In this document: piece by piece, positions 6,303-11,847 of the stretch
Layout of the letters: every line of letters starts with the position of its first letter
Position numbering within the stretch: the first letter of the stretch is position 1
DNA from: Patescibacteria group bacterium
GTDB taxonomy: Bacteria; Patescibacteriota; Minisyncoccia; Phycocordibacterales; EsbW-18
Assembly: GCA_030917725.1 (NCBI GenBank)
Contig: JAUPUE010000056.1
Location: 1-14,872 of the forward strand
Length of the DNA: 14,872 nucleotides
Direction: 5' to 3'
Notes under the pieces: model-generated
Database searches by the model: none
Seen by the model: only the letters and a program-made list of their open reading frames with translations
Told to the model about the DNA's origin: nothing
Translations under genes and position numbers: made by a program

Positions 6303-7400
6303 CCTATTCATCGGCATCACAATGTAGGTGAATGATTGGTCTCCTACTGAACGAATGCGCGCCGGCTTGCCTGCTCCGGCAAATTCGATGGCGATGCGGT
6401 CTGTTTTGATTGATTGAAGTGGATCTGACCAATATGCGTAGTTAAAATTGAGCTCAAGTGATTCGCCGGTGACATCTCCTTCGAGCGTCACGACACTTTC
6501 TCCTGTTGTTGGGTTGATTGTCTTGAGTGTGATGGTGTTTTCATCAGCATCAAACTTTGCTGAGACCTTATTGAACTGGTCTGAGAAGATGCGCGACTGT
6601 TTGAGCGCGTCCAACATGTCTTGCTTGAGGAGTGTTGCCTGTGAGCCAAACTCTTTTGGAATGATCTGTTGGTAGTCGGGGAACACGCCGTCGATGATTC
6701 GTGATGAGATGTACGACCCATCGACCTCGATACCAATCTGATGCCCGTCTCCACGCACTACAATCGCGCTGTCGGCGTTCTCTATGTGTCGGATGACCTC
6801 GGCGACGTTCTTGAGGGGTATAAGCACTCCCTCGAACGATTCAGACGCCTTTCCGGTGAATCGTTTTTCTGCGAGTCTAAACGAATCTGTGGCGACACAG
6901 GTAAGTTCTGATCCGTTTGCGAATATATACACACTCGAAAGCTCTGGCTTGATTGATGTTGTTGATGCTGCCCACCAAACCGAGCGTAGTGCAGCAGCAA
7001 ATTCAGACGCTTTGACTGAAAAGAGCTCGTTAGTTGGTGCTGGTGGCAAAAGTGGGAAATCTTCGTGGTTATTTACCGGAACCTTAATCTCGGTCTTTGG
7101 AGTGGTGATAACGATGTGTTTATCCTCGCTCTTCATGGTGAGCATGTCTGCATTTGGTGTAGCACCGAGGAACGATCCAAGCGTTGCGGCTGGAACAGCG
7201 GCCACACCATCCTCCTCAACTTGTGCCGGGATTCTTACTTCGAGACCGAGGTCGAGATTCGTCGCACGAAGCACCACTTCTTTTCCTTGAGCCAAAATGA
7301 GAACGCAGTGAAGGACAGGAAGTGAGAGATGTTTACCTGCGATTCGCTCTGCTTGAGCGACTCCTTTTTGAAATGCATCTTTGTTCACTGAGAATCTCAT
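6300..7400 (-). CDS. dnaN: DNA polymerase III beta subunit (sliding clamp)
   Basis: The 366-residue product forms the ring that tethers DNA polymerase III to DNA. It begins MRFSVNKDAFQKGVAQAERIAG, which matches the clamp N-terminus, contains LPVLHCVLI, ATNLDLGLEV and ATDSFRLAEKRF (the conserved ATDgHRLA region with Ser-Phe here), and ends FTYIVMPMNR, the classical clamp C-terminus. Its length agrees with three tandem clamp domains. It lies downstream of dnaA on the same strand, the widespread dnaA-dnaN order, separated by 246 bp that look like an origin. The ATG at 7400 has no recognisable Shine-Dalgarno (CCACACCT precedes it). The gene probably shares a transcript with the DciA-like gene. 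Confidence 0.96.
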   Translation of the reverse strand: MRFSVNKDAFQKGVAQAERIAGKHLSLPVLHCVLILAQGKEVVLRATNLDLGLEVRIPAQVEEDGVAAVPAATLGSFLGATPNADMLTMKSEDKHIVITTPKTEIKVPVNNHEDFPLLPPAPTNELFSVKASEFAAALRSVWWAASTTSIKPELSSVYIFANGSELTCVATDSFRLAEKRFTGKASESFEGVLIPLKNVAEVIRHIENADSAIVVRGDGHQIGIEVDGSYISSRIIDGVFPDYQQIIPKEFGSQATLLKQDMLDALKQSRIFSDQFNKVSAKFDADENTITLKTINPTTGESVVTLEGDVTGESLELNFNYAYWSDPLQSIKTDRIAIEFAGAGKPARIRSVGDQSFTYIVMPMNR

Positions 7401-7431
7401 AGGTGTGGAGTATTTATTACTAAAGAAAAGA

Positions 7432-7445
7432 TACTACTACTATTA
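7432..7445 (-). promoter_or_regulatory. Trinucleotide run beside a DnaA box, possible DnaA-trio/unwinding element
   Basis: The plus strand reads TACTACTACTATTA and the minus strand TAATAGTAGTAGTA. On the minus strand it begins four bases (CACC) after the box TTATCCACG (7450-7458) and runs on into AT-rich sequence. Box, GC-containing spacer, trio repeats and AT-rich DNA is the published order of basal unwinding elements. The polarity of the trios relative to the box may not match the Bacillus case, so this is tentative. Confidence 0.4.
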
Positions 7446-7449
7446 GGTG

Positions 7450-7458
7450 CGTGGATAA
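7450..7458 (-). promoter_or_regulatory. DnaA-box-like site TTATCCACG
   Basis: It matches the consensus TTATCCACA at eight of nine bases, read on the minus strand. It is adjacent to the trinucleotide run at 7432-7445. Confidence 0.6.
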
Positions 7459-7509
7459 GTGGAGATGTCATTCATTCGTTCGTGTGTAAGCTTTTTCTCG
7501 GACATGCTC

Positions 7510-7518
7510 TGTGGATTA
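7510..7518 (-). promoter_or_regulatory. DnaA-box-like site TAATCCACA
   Basis: It matches TTATCCACA at eight of nine bases on the minus strand. It lies between the two TTTTCTCGGAC direct repeats. Confidence 0.5.
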
Positions 7519-7634
7519 TTTTGTATCGACTGTGTCTGAATCGGGGACTATTTTCTCGGACCTGATTTTTACCTCCCCATCTCCCCCACTTGTCTCCATT
7601 CTGTCCGACCACTTTTCATTCATCTCTACATACC

Positions 7635-7643
7635 TTTTCCACA
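7635..7643 (+). promoter_or_regulatory. DnaA-box-like site TTTTCCACA
   Basis: It matches TTATCCACA at eight of nine bases on the plus strand. It lies three bases from the end of the dnaA gene. Confidence 0.5.
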
Positions 7644-7646
7644 GAC

Positions 7647-9020
7647 TTATACCATTCCTCTCAACTGCGTGATCTCCTGCTCGAGCTGATGATCGGTCTT
7701 GAGATCCTCCTTTACCTTCTCGTATGAGTGGATGACGGTGGTGTGATCACGACCGCCGAGCTTTTGACCGATTGTAGGATATGGCAACGCAAAATCTTCA
7801 CGCAAAAGATACATGATGACTTGGCGCGGCTTCACAACTTCTTTTTTGCGGCTCTTTTTGTAGATGCTTTCTTCGTCGAGGTTATAGAATCCCGCAACCA
7901 TCTTCACAATATCTTTTACAGCAACCATCTTCTTTGGTTTGATGTTGTTCTTCACGATTTCTTTGACCTCCTGGAGCGTCAGGTCGCGTTTCTTGAACTG
8001 TATCTGTCCAAGGATGGAGTTGAGTGCGCCCTCGAGCTCGCGAATGTTTCCTTCGAGCGCGCTCGAGAGGAATGAAATAACATCATCGGGAAGCACAACA
8101 CCACTCTCGGCGGCCTTTGCTTTGACGATAGCGGTGCGCGATTCTGGGTCGGGCGATTGAATATCAACCGTCATGCCGGCGTTAAAGCGTGATTTGAGGC
8201 GGTCTGCGATGGACGCGATGTAGTTTGGGTGGCGGTCTGACGAGAAAATAATCTGGCCGTTGCGTTCGTAGATGTCGTTGAACATGTGGAAGAGCTCCTC
8301 CTGAGTCTTTTGGGTTTGTGAGAGGAACTGAACGTCGTCCATGATGATAACGTCGTATTTTCGGTACTTCTCTTTGAACGCATTTGCGCTGTTGGTCTGA
8401 ATCGAGTTGATGTAATCCTGTGAAAAGCGTTCGGACGTAACGTAGTAGACTTTTTTCTCAGGAAATTTTTGTTTGATCTCATTCCCCACTGCTTGGATGA
8501 GGTGCGTCTTTCCGTTTCCTGTTTGTCCGTAGATAAAAAATGGATTGTAGCGACGACCGGGACGCTCGATGATTGCTTGTGCAGCAGCGTGTGCGATTTC
8601 GTTGAACGTTCCGACGATGAATGACGAGAATGTGTAGCGCGGGTTGAGGTTGTCGCTCTTATTGATGTAGAGATCGCGAAGTGGGAGCTCTCCCCCCATC
8701 GACGATGCCATCGATGATTCGAGCGTTGCTGTTGGCATCGTTGTGTCTTCGGGAGCTTTGGTTGAGATGGTGTATTCAACCGAACGAACAACATCGGAAA
8801 GTTCGCGGAGTGTTTTGAGAATCGTTTTGTGGTGCTTGGTGTGAATCCAATCTTTAGCAAAGAGGTTTGGAACACCAACGATGACGGTGCCATCTTCGAC
8901 ACGGACGATGTGGGTTCCTTTGAACCACGTTCGGAAGCTCGCGCTCGATACCGATGACTCCACCGCAGAAAGCACATGCTTCCAGAGAGTCTTTGTGTCG
9001 GTTGGAGGAGGGAGTGTCAT
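7647..9020 (-). CDS. dnaA: Chromosomal replication initiator DnaA
   Basis: The 457-residue AAA+ initiator melts the origin and helps recruit helicase. Domain I (about 8-85) includes LWKHVLSAVESSVSSASFRTWFKGT. Residues 86-120 are a loose linker. Domain III begins at NPRYTFSSFIVGTFNEIAHAAA and has Walker A GQTGNGKT (165-172; the usual form is GGVGLGKT), Walker B VIIMDD (224-229), sensor 1 SSDRHP (260-265), an arginine finger in RLKSRF (R278) and sensor 2 in GNIRELEGAL (R327). Domain IV ends with the DNA-binding signature GGRDHTTVIHSYEK (422-435). Everything needed for activity appears present. A TATAAT on the minus strand at 9041-9046 lies 20 bp upstream of the ATG, with no Shine-Dalgarno between. 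DnaA-box-like sites flank the gene on both sides, consistent with autoregulation. Confidence 0.97.
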   Translation of the reverse strand: MTLPPPTDTKTLWKHVLSAVESSVSSASFRTWFKGTHIVRVEDGTVIVGVPNLFAKDWIHTKHHKTILKTLRELSDVVRSVEYTISTKAPEDTTMPTATLESSMASSMGGELPLRDLYINKSDNLNPRYTFSSFIVGTFNEIAHAAAQAIIERPGRRYNPFFIYGQTGNGKTHLIQAVGNEIKQKFPEKKVYYVTSERFSQDYINSIQTNSANAFKEKYRKYDVIIMDDVQFLSQTQKTQEELFHMFNDIYERNGQIIFSSDRHPNYIASIADRLKSRFNAGMTVDIQSPDPESRTAIVKAKAAESGVVLPDDVISFLSSALEGNIRELEGALNSILGQIQFKKRDLTLQEVKEIVKNNIKPKKMVAVKDIVKMVAGFYNLDEESIYKKSRKKEVVKPRQVIMYLLREDFALPYPTIGQKLGGRDHTTVIHSYEKVKEDLKTDHQLEQEITQLRGMV

Positions 9021-9040
9021 GGAGAGTTTGGTCGCGCATC

Positions 9041-9046
9041 ATTATA
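9041..9046 (-). promoter_or_regulatory. -10 box (TATAAT) of the dnaA promoter
   Basis: A perfect TATAAT on the minus strand lies 20 bp before the dnaA ATG at 9020, so the leader would be only about 14 nt. No good -35 hexamer is seen at the right distance. The rest of the divergent spacer to 9123 is shared with rpmH. Confidence 0.55.
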
Positions 9047-9070
9047 CGCATGTCGGCCCAACACCAGAAC

Positions 9071-9100
9071 TTGTGATGAGGGCATAAACATGTTAATAAT
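9071..9100 (+). promoter_or_regulatory. Putative rpmH promoter
   Basis: TTGTGA (9071-9076) and AATAAT (9095-9100) are 18 bp apart and would start transcription near 9107, about 17 nt before the rpmH ATG. Both hexamers are close to consensus but not perfect. Confidence 0.45.
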
Positions 9101-9101
9101 G

Positions 9102-9110
9102 TGTGGGTAA
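9102..9110 (-). promoter_or_regulatory. DnaA-box-like site TTACCCACA in the dnaA-rpmH spacer
   Basis: It matches TTATCCACA at eight of nine bases on the minus strand. It lies at the likely rpmH transcription start and upstream of dnaA, a position suited to DnaA feedback control or an extra origin site. Confidence 0.4.
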
Positions 9111-9123
9111 CTGATATTCCATC

Positions 9124-9261
9124 ATGAAACGAACGTACCAACCAAAGAAAAGGAAGCGCGCAAAGACCCACGGCTTTCTCGTTAAGATGAAGACCGCTGG
9201 CGGCCGCAAAATGATCAAGCGCCGTCGCACCAAGGGCCGAGCCAAGCTTTCGACGGTCTAA
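9124..9261 (+). CDS. rpmH: 50S ribosomal protein bL34
   Basis: The 45-residue, very basic product starts MKRTYQPKKRKRAKTHGF and continues with GGRKMIKRRRTKGRAKL, the standard bL34 sequence. It is a structural protein of the large ribosomal subunit. ATG 9124 gives the exact family N-terminus. There is no Shine-Dalgarno (GATATTCCATC precedes it). It heads the rpmH-rnpA-yidC series and diverges from dnaA, a layout conserved in many bacteria. The rnpA start follows nine bases after its stop. Confidence 0.97.
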   Translation: MKRTYQPKKRKRAKTHGFLVKMKTAGGRKMIKRRRTKGRAKLSTV

Positions 9262-9270
9262 AACCCCTCT

Positions 9271-9609
9271 ATGCTTCAAAAAAGCCGCAGATTGACGCGG
9301 CGCACCTTCCCAAACGACCACAGGGAGGGTTTCGTCGTTCATTCGACCCATATTTCCCTACGAATCACCCCCAAAAAGGCTGAAAAAGCACGTTTTTCGG
9401 CCGTTATTTCAAAAAAGGTCGCTTCAGGATCGCCCGAACGCCACACGTGGAAGCGTCGAATATACGAAATCGTGGCTATTTTCGACAAGAAGACCCCCCT
9501 TCCACCGGCTTCTTACGTCTTTTTTGCAAAAAAGGGCTCAACCAAGCTCTCATATAAGGATTTAACCCTAGAATCCGAGGAACTCATTCATCAGGGCCTC
9601 AGAAAGTAA
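9271..9609 (+). CDS. rnpA: Ribonuclease P protein component
   Basis: The 112-residue basic product is the protein subunit that helps the RNase P RNA trim tRNA 5' leaders. MLQKSRRLTRRTF is the family's opening, and ARFSAVISKKVASGSPERHTWKRRIYEIV covers the conserved strand and the RNR region. The usual RNR (as in KRNRIKRRIRE) is altered here to ERHTWKRRIYE, so only part of the RNA-binding signature is kept. The C-terminal half (DKKTPLPPASYVFFAKKG) fits the remaining strand of the fold. Position between rpmH and yidC supports the call. No yidD gene lies between rnpA and yidC. No Shine-Dalgarno precedes ATG 9271 (AAACCCCTCT). Confidence 0.9.
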   Translation: MLQKSRRLTRRTFPNDHREGFVVHSTHISLRITPKKAEKARFSAVISKKVASGSPERHTWKRRIYEIVAIFDKKTPLPPASYVFFAKKGSTKLSYKDLTLESEELIHQGLRK

Positions 9610-9614
9610 GATTA

Positions 9615-9757
9615 GGCTCCGCTCCCACCATTCCTGTGAAGAGCTGAGGTGTCGGATTCGTCACTCCCCACATCCTCCAGGGAGTACGCATTTTCTCTGG
9701 TGAGAAAATGCTCAGGTCCTCGGCCCGTCGGTCTGCGGAGCCTCCCTGGAGGAGTGA
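9615..9757. other. Structured intergenic element (possible RNA or repeat) between rnpA and yidC
   Basis: Three clear inverted pairs are present. GCATTTTCTC (9688-9697) pairs perfectly with GAGAAAATGC (9702-9711) around a TGGT loop. This sits inside CCTCCAGGGAG (9674-9684) paired with CTCCCTGGAGG (9742-9752). In addition, GGCTCCGC (9615-9622) is complementary to GCGGAGCC (9735-9742), which overlaps the second arm by one base, so these two pairings cross. No T-run follows. I cannot match it to SRP RNA, 6S, tmRNA or a known riboswitch. The strand of any transcript is unknown. Confidence 0.55.
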
Positions 9758-9775
9758 GTCGTTCTGAATCAAAAA

Positions 9776-9803
9776 CTGGTGGCTGGCAGCTGGTAGCTGT
9801 ATA
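9776..9803 (+). repeat. Degenerate 7-bp repeat overlapping the yidC promoter
   Basis: The tract reads CTGGTGG, CTGGCAG, CTGGTAG, CTGTATA. It runs into TATACT (9800-9805), a plausible -10 box, only eight bases before the yidC ATG. There is no Shine-Dalgarno (GTTCCCC precedes the ATG). It echoes the tract before yebC at 907-926. Confidence 0.5.
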
Positions 9804-9812
9804 CTGTTCCCC

Positions 9813-10556
9813 ATGTCAGACGGATTCTTCAGCACCATCGTCACCACACCCCTCTACAACGGCATGGTGCTTCTCATGGGGGCTCTTCCTTGGGCAGACC
9901 TCGGTGTTGTCATCATCCTCTTTACCTGCATCATCCGTCTCGTCCTCTTCCCTCTTGCTCAGAAGTCGGTTAAGACGCAGATTGTCATGCAAGAGATTCA
10001 GCCAAAGCTTGACGCAATCCGCGAACAATTCAAAGGCGACCCACAGCAACAGGCATCTCGAACGATGGCTGTCTACAAAGAAAACGGACTCAACCCGTTC
10101 GCGAGCATCCTCTTCATGTTCATCCAGATCCCAATCATCTTTGGGCTCTACTTTATGTTCTTGCATGCGGGATTCCCATCAATTGACTCGAACTTCCTCT
10201 ACTCTTTTGTTCACGTGCCGGCAGGCGTTGATACGATGTTCCTCGGCTTTGTCGACATGACCGTCAAAAGTATTCCGATCGCTATCCTTGCCGGTGTATT
10301 CCAATTCATTCAGGCACAGCTCATGAAGATGCCAAAGCCGAAGCAAGACGACAAACCATCATTTGGTAAAGAGTTTACCAAGAGCCTCAACTTCCAGATG
10401 AAGTACGTCTTTCCACTCATCATCATCTTCGTTGCCGCCGCACTCCCTGCCTCCATCGCTCTCTATTGGGCAACGAGCAATGTCTTCTCCATCGGTCAGG
10501 AGCTTTACGTACGCAAACACTTAAAGAAACAGGGTGACAACGTTGTCACCGTCTAA
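9813..10556 (+). CDS. yidC: Membrane protein insertase YidC/Oxa1 family
   Basis: The 247-residue product inserts and folds proteins in the cytoplasmic membrane, alone or with Sec. It is the compact core form without the large periplasmic domain of Gram-negative YidC. There is a first helix region at 15-50 (MVLLMGALPWADLGVVIILFTCIIRLVLFPL) with the conserved groove arginine R42, then a charged cytoplasmic hairpin (KSVKTQIVMQEIQPKLDAIREQF). Further helices follow at FASILFMFIQIPIIFGLYFMF, IPIAILAGVFQFIQAQLM and YVFPLIIIFVAAALPASIALYW. ALYWATSNVFSIGQ is the usual final motif. No lipobox-type signal peptide is evident. It sits downstream of rpmH-rnpA but appears to have its own -10 within a repeat. 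It converges on the next gene with a seven-base gap. Confidence 0.95.
   Translation: MSDGFFSTIVTTPLYNGMVLLMGALPWADLGVVIILFTCIIRLVLFPLAQKSVKTQIVMQEIQPKLDAIREQFKGDPQQQASRTMAVYKENGLNPFASILFMFIQIPIIFGLYFMFLHAGFPSIDSNFLYSFVHVPAGVDTMFLGFVDMTVKSIPIAILAGVFQFIQAQLMKMPKPKQDDKPSFGKEFTKSLNFQMKYVFPLIIIFVAAALPASIALYWATSNVFSIGQELYVRKHLKKQGDNVVTV
10533..10550. terminator. Perfect 18-bp palindrome inside the yidC 3' end, possible terminator hairpin
   Basis: GGTGACAAC is followed directly by GTTGTCACC within the last codons of yidC (residues GDNVVTV). No T-run follows on the plus strand. On the minus strand CTGTTTCTTT follows, so it could weakly end transcripts of the convergent gene. It could also be chance. 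Confidence 0.3.
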
Positions 10557-10563
10557 GTAGAAT

Positions 10564-11841
10564 TTACTCTACTGCTGGAGAGACATCTGCAATCCATCCG
10601 CGGAGGTCTTTTTTGTTTATGAGTGAGAGTACGGTGCCATCATCAGAAAGATCGAGGTTGATGATATCCATGGTTTCATTGGCATCGGTGTCTTCGGGTG
10701 CGTAGAGAAAGTCGTACACCTCGTTTGCTACATCAATCGTCCAGAGGCTGTCATTGAAGGAAACACGACCTTGGTACCAAGCGTCAGGAATGTTCGAAGG
10801 AATGGTGTTGGGTATTGCACAGATGAGGGAGTCGTCGTTGCGCCAAACGCACTTTTCGGGAAGTGTGCGAACTGACAAGGTCATCGTTTGTTGTGTGTCG
10901 CGTGTGAGAATAAATGAACGAAACACGCTTGGTGATGCGATGGTATAGAGTACGCGTTCTCCCGAAGGACTTGGGAGGACGGTCAGTCCTGTTCCCGAGA
11001 TGATGCGGGCCATGTCACCGTTCTTTTTTAGTGTGTATGAGACGCCGACCGCTGACACAGAAGGTTTTGATGTGATAAAGATTTCTTCAGGTGTCTTCCA
11101 GAGAGAGGCCCACTCACGAAGGGATGAGGCAAAGATAGTTTTTTGATTGTGGTTAGCAATTGTGGAGAGTCTTCCTATTGCCTGATCTTGTGTCGTCATT
11201 AAATAAAAAGCTTCTGACCCCGTGGCGCTGAGTGAGATCGAGGGGATGTTTTGTGGAAAGAATGTACCATCAAGATCGTACGGGTCAGGACGCATCGTTG
11301 TTTTGAGGTACGCGAGATATGTTTCAACGGTCTCGTTGTCTTCTGCAAGATATCGAAGTGCAACCGCCGAGCCGTTCTCTCCCCAGACGACCTCTTGGAT
11401 ACCTGGGATTGTTGTGTTTGTGGCGCGGAGCTCCTCCCCTGTTTCGAGGGAGAGGTCATTAATGTGGCCGGTCTCTCGTTCGACGAAGCGAATGAATTCC
11501 TCGGTTGTTGTTGCCCCTGTTGTTGTTGAGACCTCCACAGCTGTTGTAAATGTTGCTCCTGCAACCATTACCTCTGATAGTGGGAGCATCTGTGCACGAC
11601 GGAGGCGTTCGCGGAACGATGGGCCAGCCGGCACTTCTCCGGGCGCTGTTGTTGTGGCGTTTGGAGTTTCATCATCGCCAAAACCAAAGGTGTCACCAAA
11701 GAAAGAGATGAATCCGCGTGGTTCGTTTGTTGTCGGGTTGTTCCCTGTCTCGTTTGTTGTTGCGCGTACAAAGAACCACACGCCAACTGCGATGGCGATT
11801 CCGATGATGAGGATAGATGTAAGAATGGTCCAGCGTTTCAT
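10564..11841 (-). CDS. Membrane-anchored propeller-like protein, function unknown
   Basis: The 425-residue product has one N-terminal membrane helix (about 4-25, WTILTSILIIGIAIAVGVWFFV), then a low-complexity Thr/Asn/Gly-rich linker (26-75), then an extracytoplasmic region. In that region blade-like units recur: FVERETGHINDLSLETGEE with IPGIQEVVWGENGSAVALRYL (about 119-165), ISLSATGSEAFYLM (202-215), LTVLPSPSGERVLYTI (286-301) and INLDLSDDGTVLSLIN (394-409). The rhythm (hydrophobic strand, S/W-x-x-G-S/E, hydrophobic strand) suggests a TolB/WD40-type beta-propeller. No catalytic motif is seen. The two Cys (331, 341) could pair. It starts six bases after the stop of the pilin-like gene, so it is probably in the same operon, perhaps binding or organising surface components. 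No Shine-Dalgarno precedes it. Confidence 0.75.
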   Translation of the reverse strand: MKRWTILTSILIIGIAIAVGVWFFVRATTNETGNNPTTNEPRGFISFFGDTFGFGDDETPNATTTAPGEVPAGPSFRERLRRAQMLPLSEVMVAGATFTTAVEVSTTTGATTTEEFIRFVERETGHINDLSLETGEELRATNTTIPGIQEVVWGENGSAVALRYLAEDNETVETYLAYLKTTMRPDPYDLDGTFFPQNIPSISLSATGSEAFYLMTTQDQAIGRLSTIANHNQKTIFASSLREWASLWKTPEEIFITSKPSVSAVGVSYTLKKNGDMARIISGTGLTVLPSPSGERVLYTIASPSVFRSFILTRDTQQTMTLSVRTLPEKCVWRNDDSLICAIPNTIPSNIPDAWYQGRVSFNDSLWTIDVANEVYDFLYAPEDTDANETMDIINLDLSDDGTVLSLINKKDLRGWIADVSPAVE

Positions 11842-11847
11842 GGAGAT

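Larger units (their letters stand above)
7401..7646. other. Candidate replication origin (oriC) between dnaA and dnaN
   Basis: This 246-bp non-coding spacer lies between dnaA and dnaN, a usual oriC position. It contains three sites one mismatch from the DnaA box TTATCCACA (7450-7458 minus, 7510-7518 minus, 7635-7643 plus). There is an AT-rich stretch at 7410-7445 ending in a TAC/TAG trinucleotide run, and an 11-bp direct repeat TTTTCTCGGAC (7493-7503 and 7551-7561). I see no ORF in it. The dnaN promoter must also lie here but is not clear. Origin function is inferred from position and motifs; strand skew could not be computed. Confidence 0.7.

Noticed and set aside
8171..8977. 268-codon minus-strand open frame inside dnaA
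   Set aside because: It is in another frame of dnaA, with Ser/Thr/Arg-rich low-complexity translation and no recognisable domain.
9615..9757. SRP RNA, 6S RNA or tmRNA in the rnpA-yidC spacer
   Set aside because: Neither strand shows the SRP GGAAGNAGC loop, a central 6S bubble or a tRNA-like end. Only unnamed stems can be supported.
9649..10260. 203-codon plus-strand open frame overlapping the rnpA-yidC spacer and yidC
   Set aside because: Low-complexity Ser/Arg-rich translation in another frame of yidC, which is clearly the real gene.
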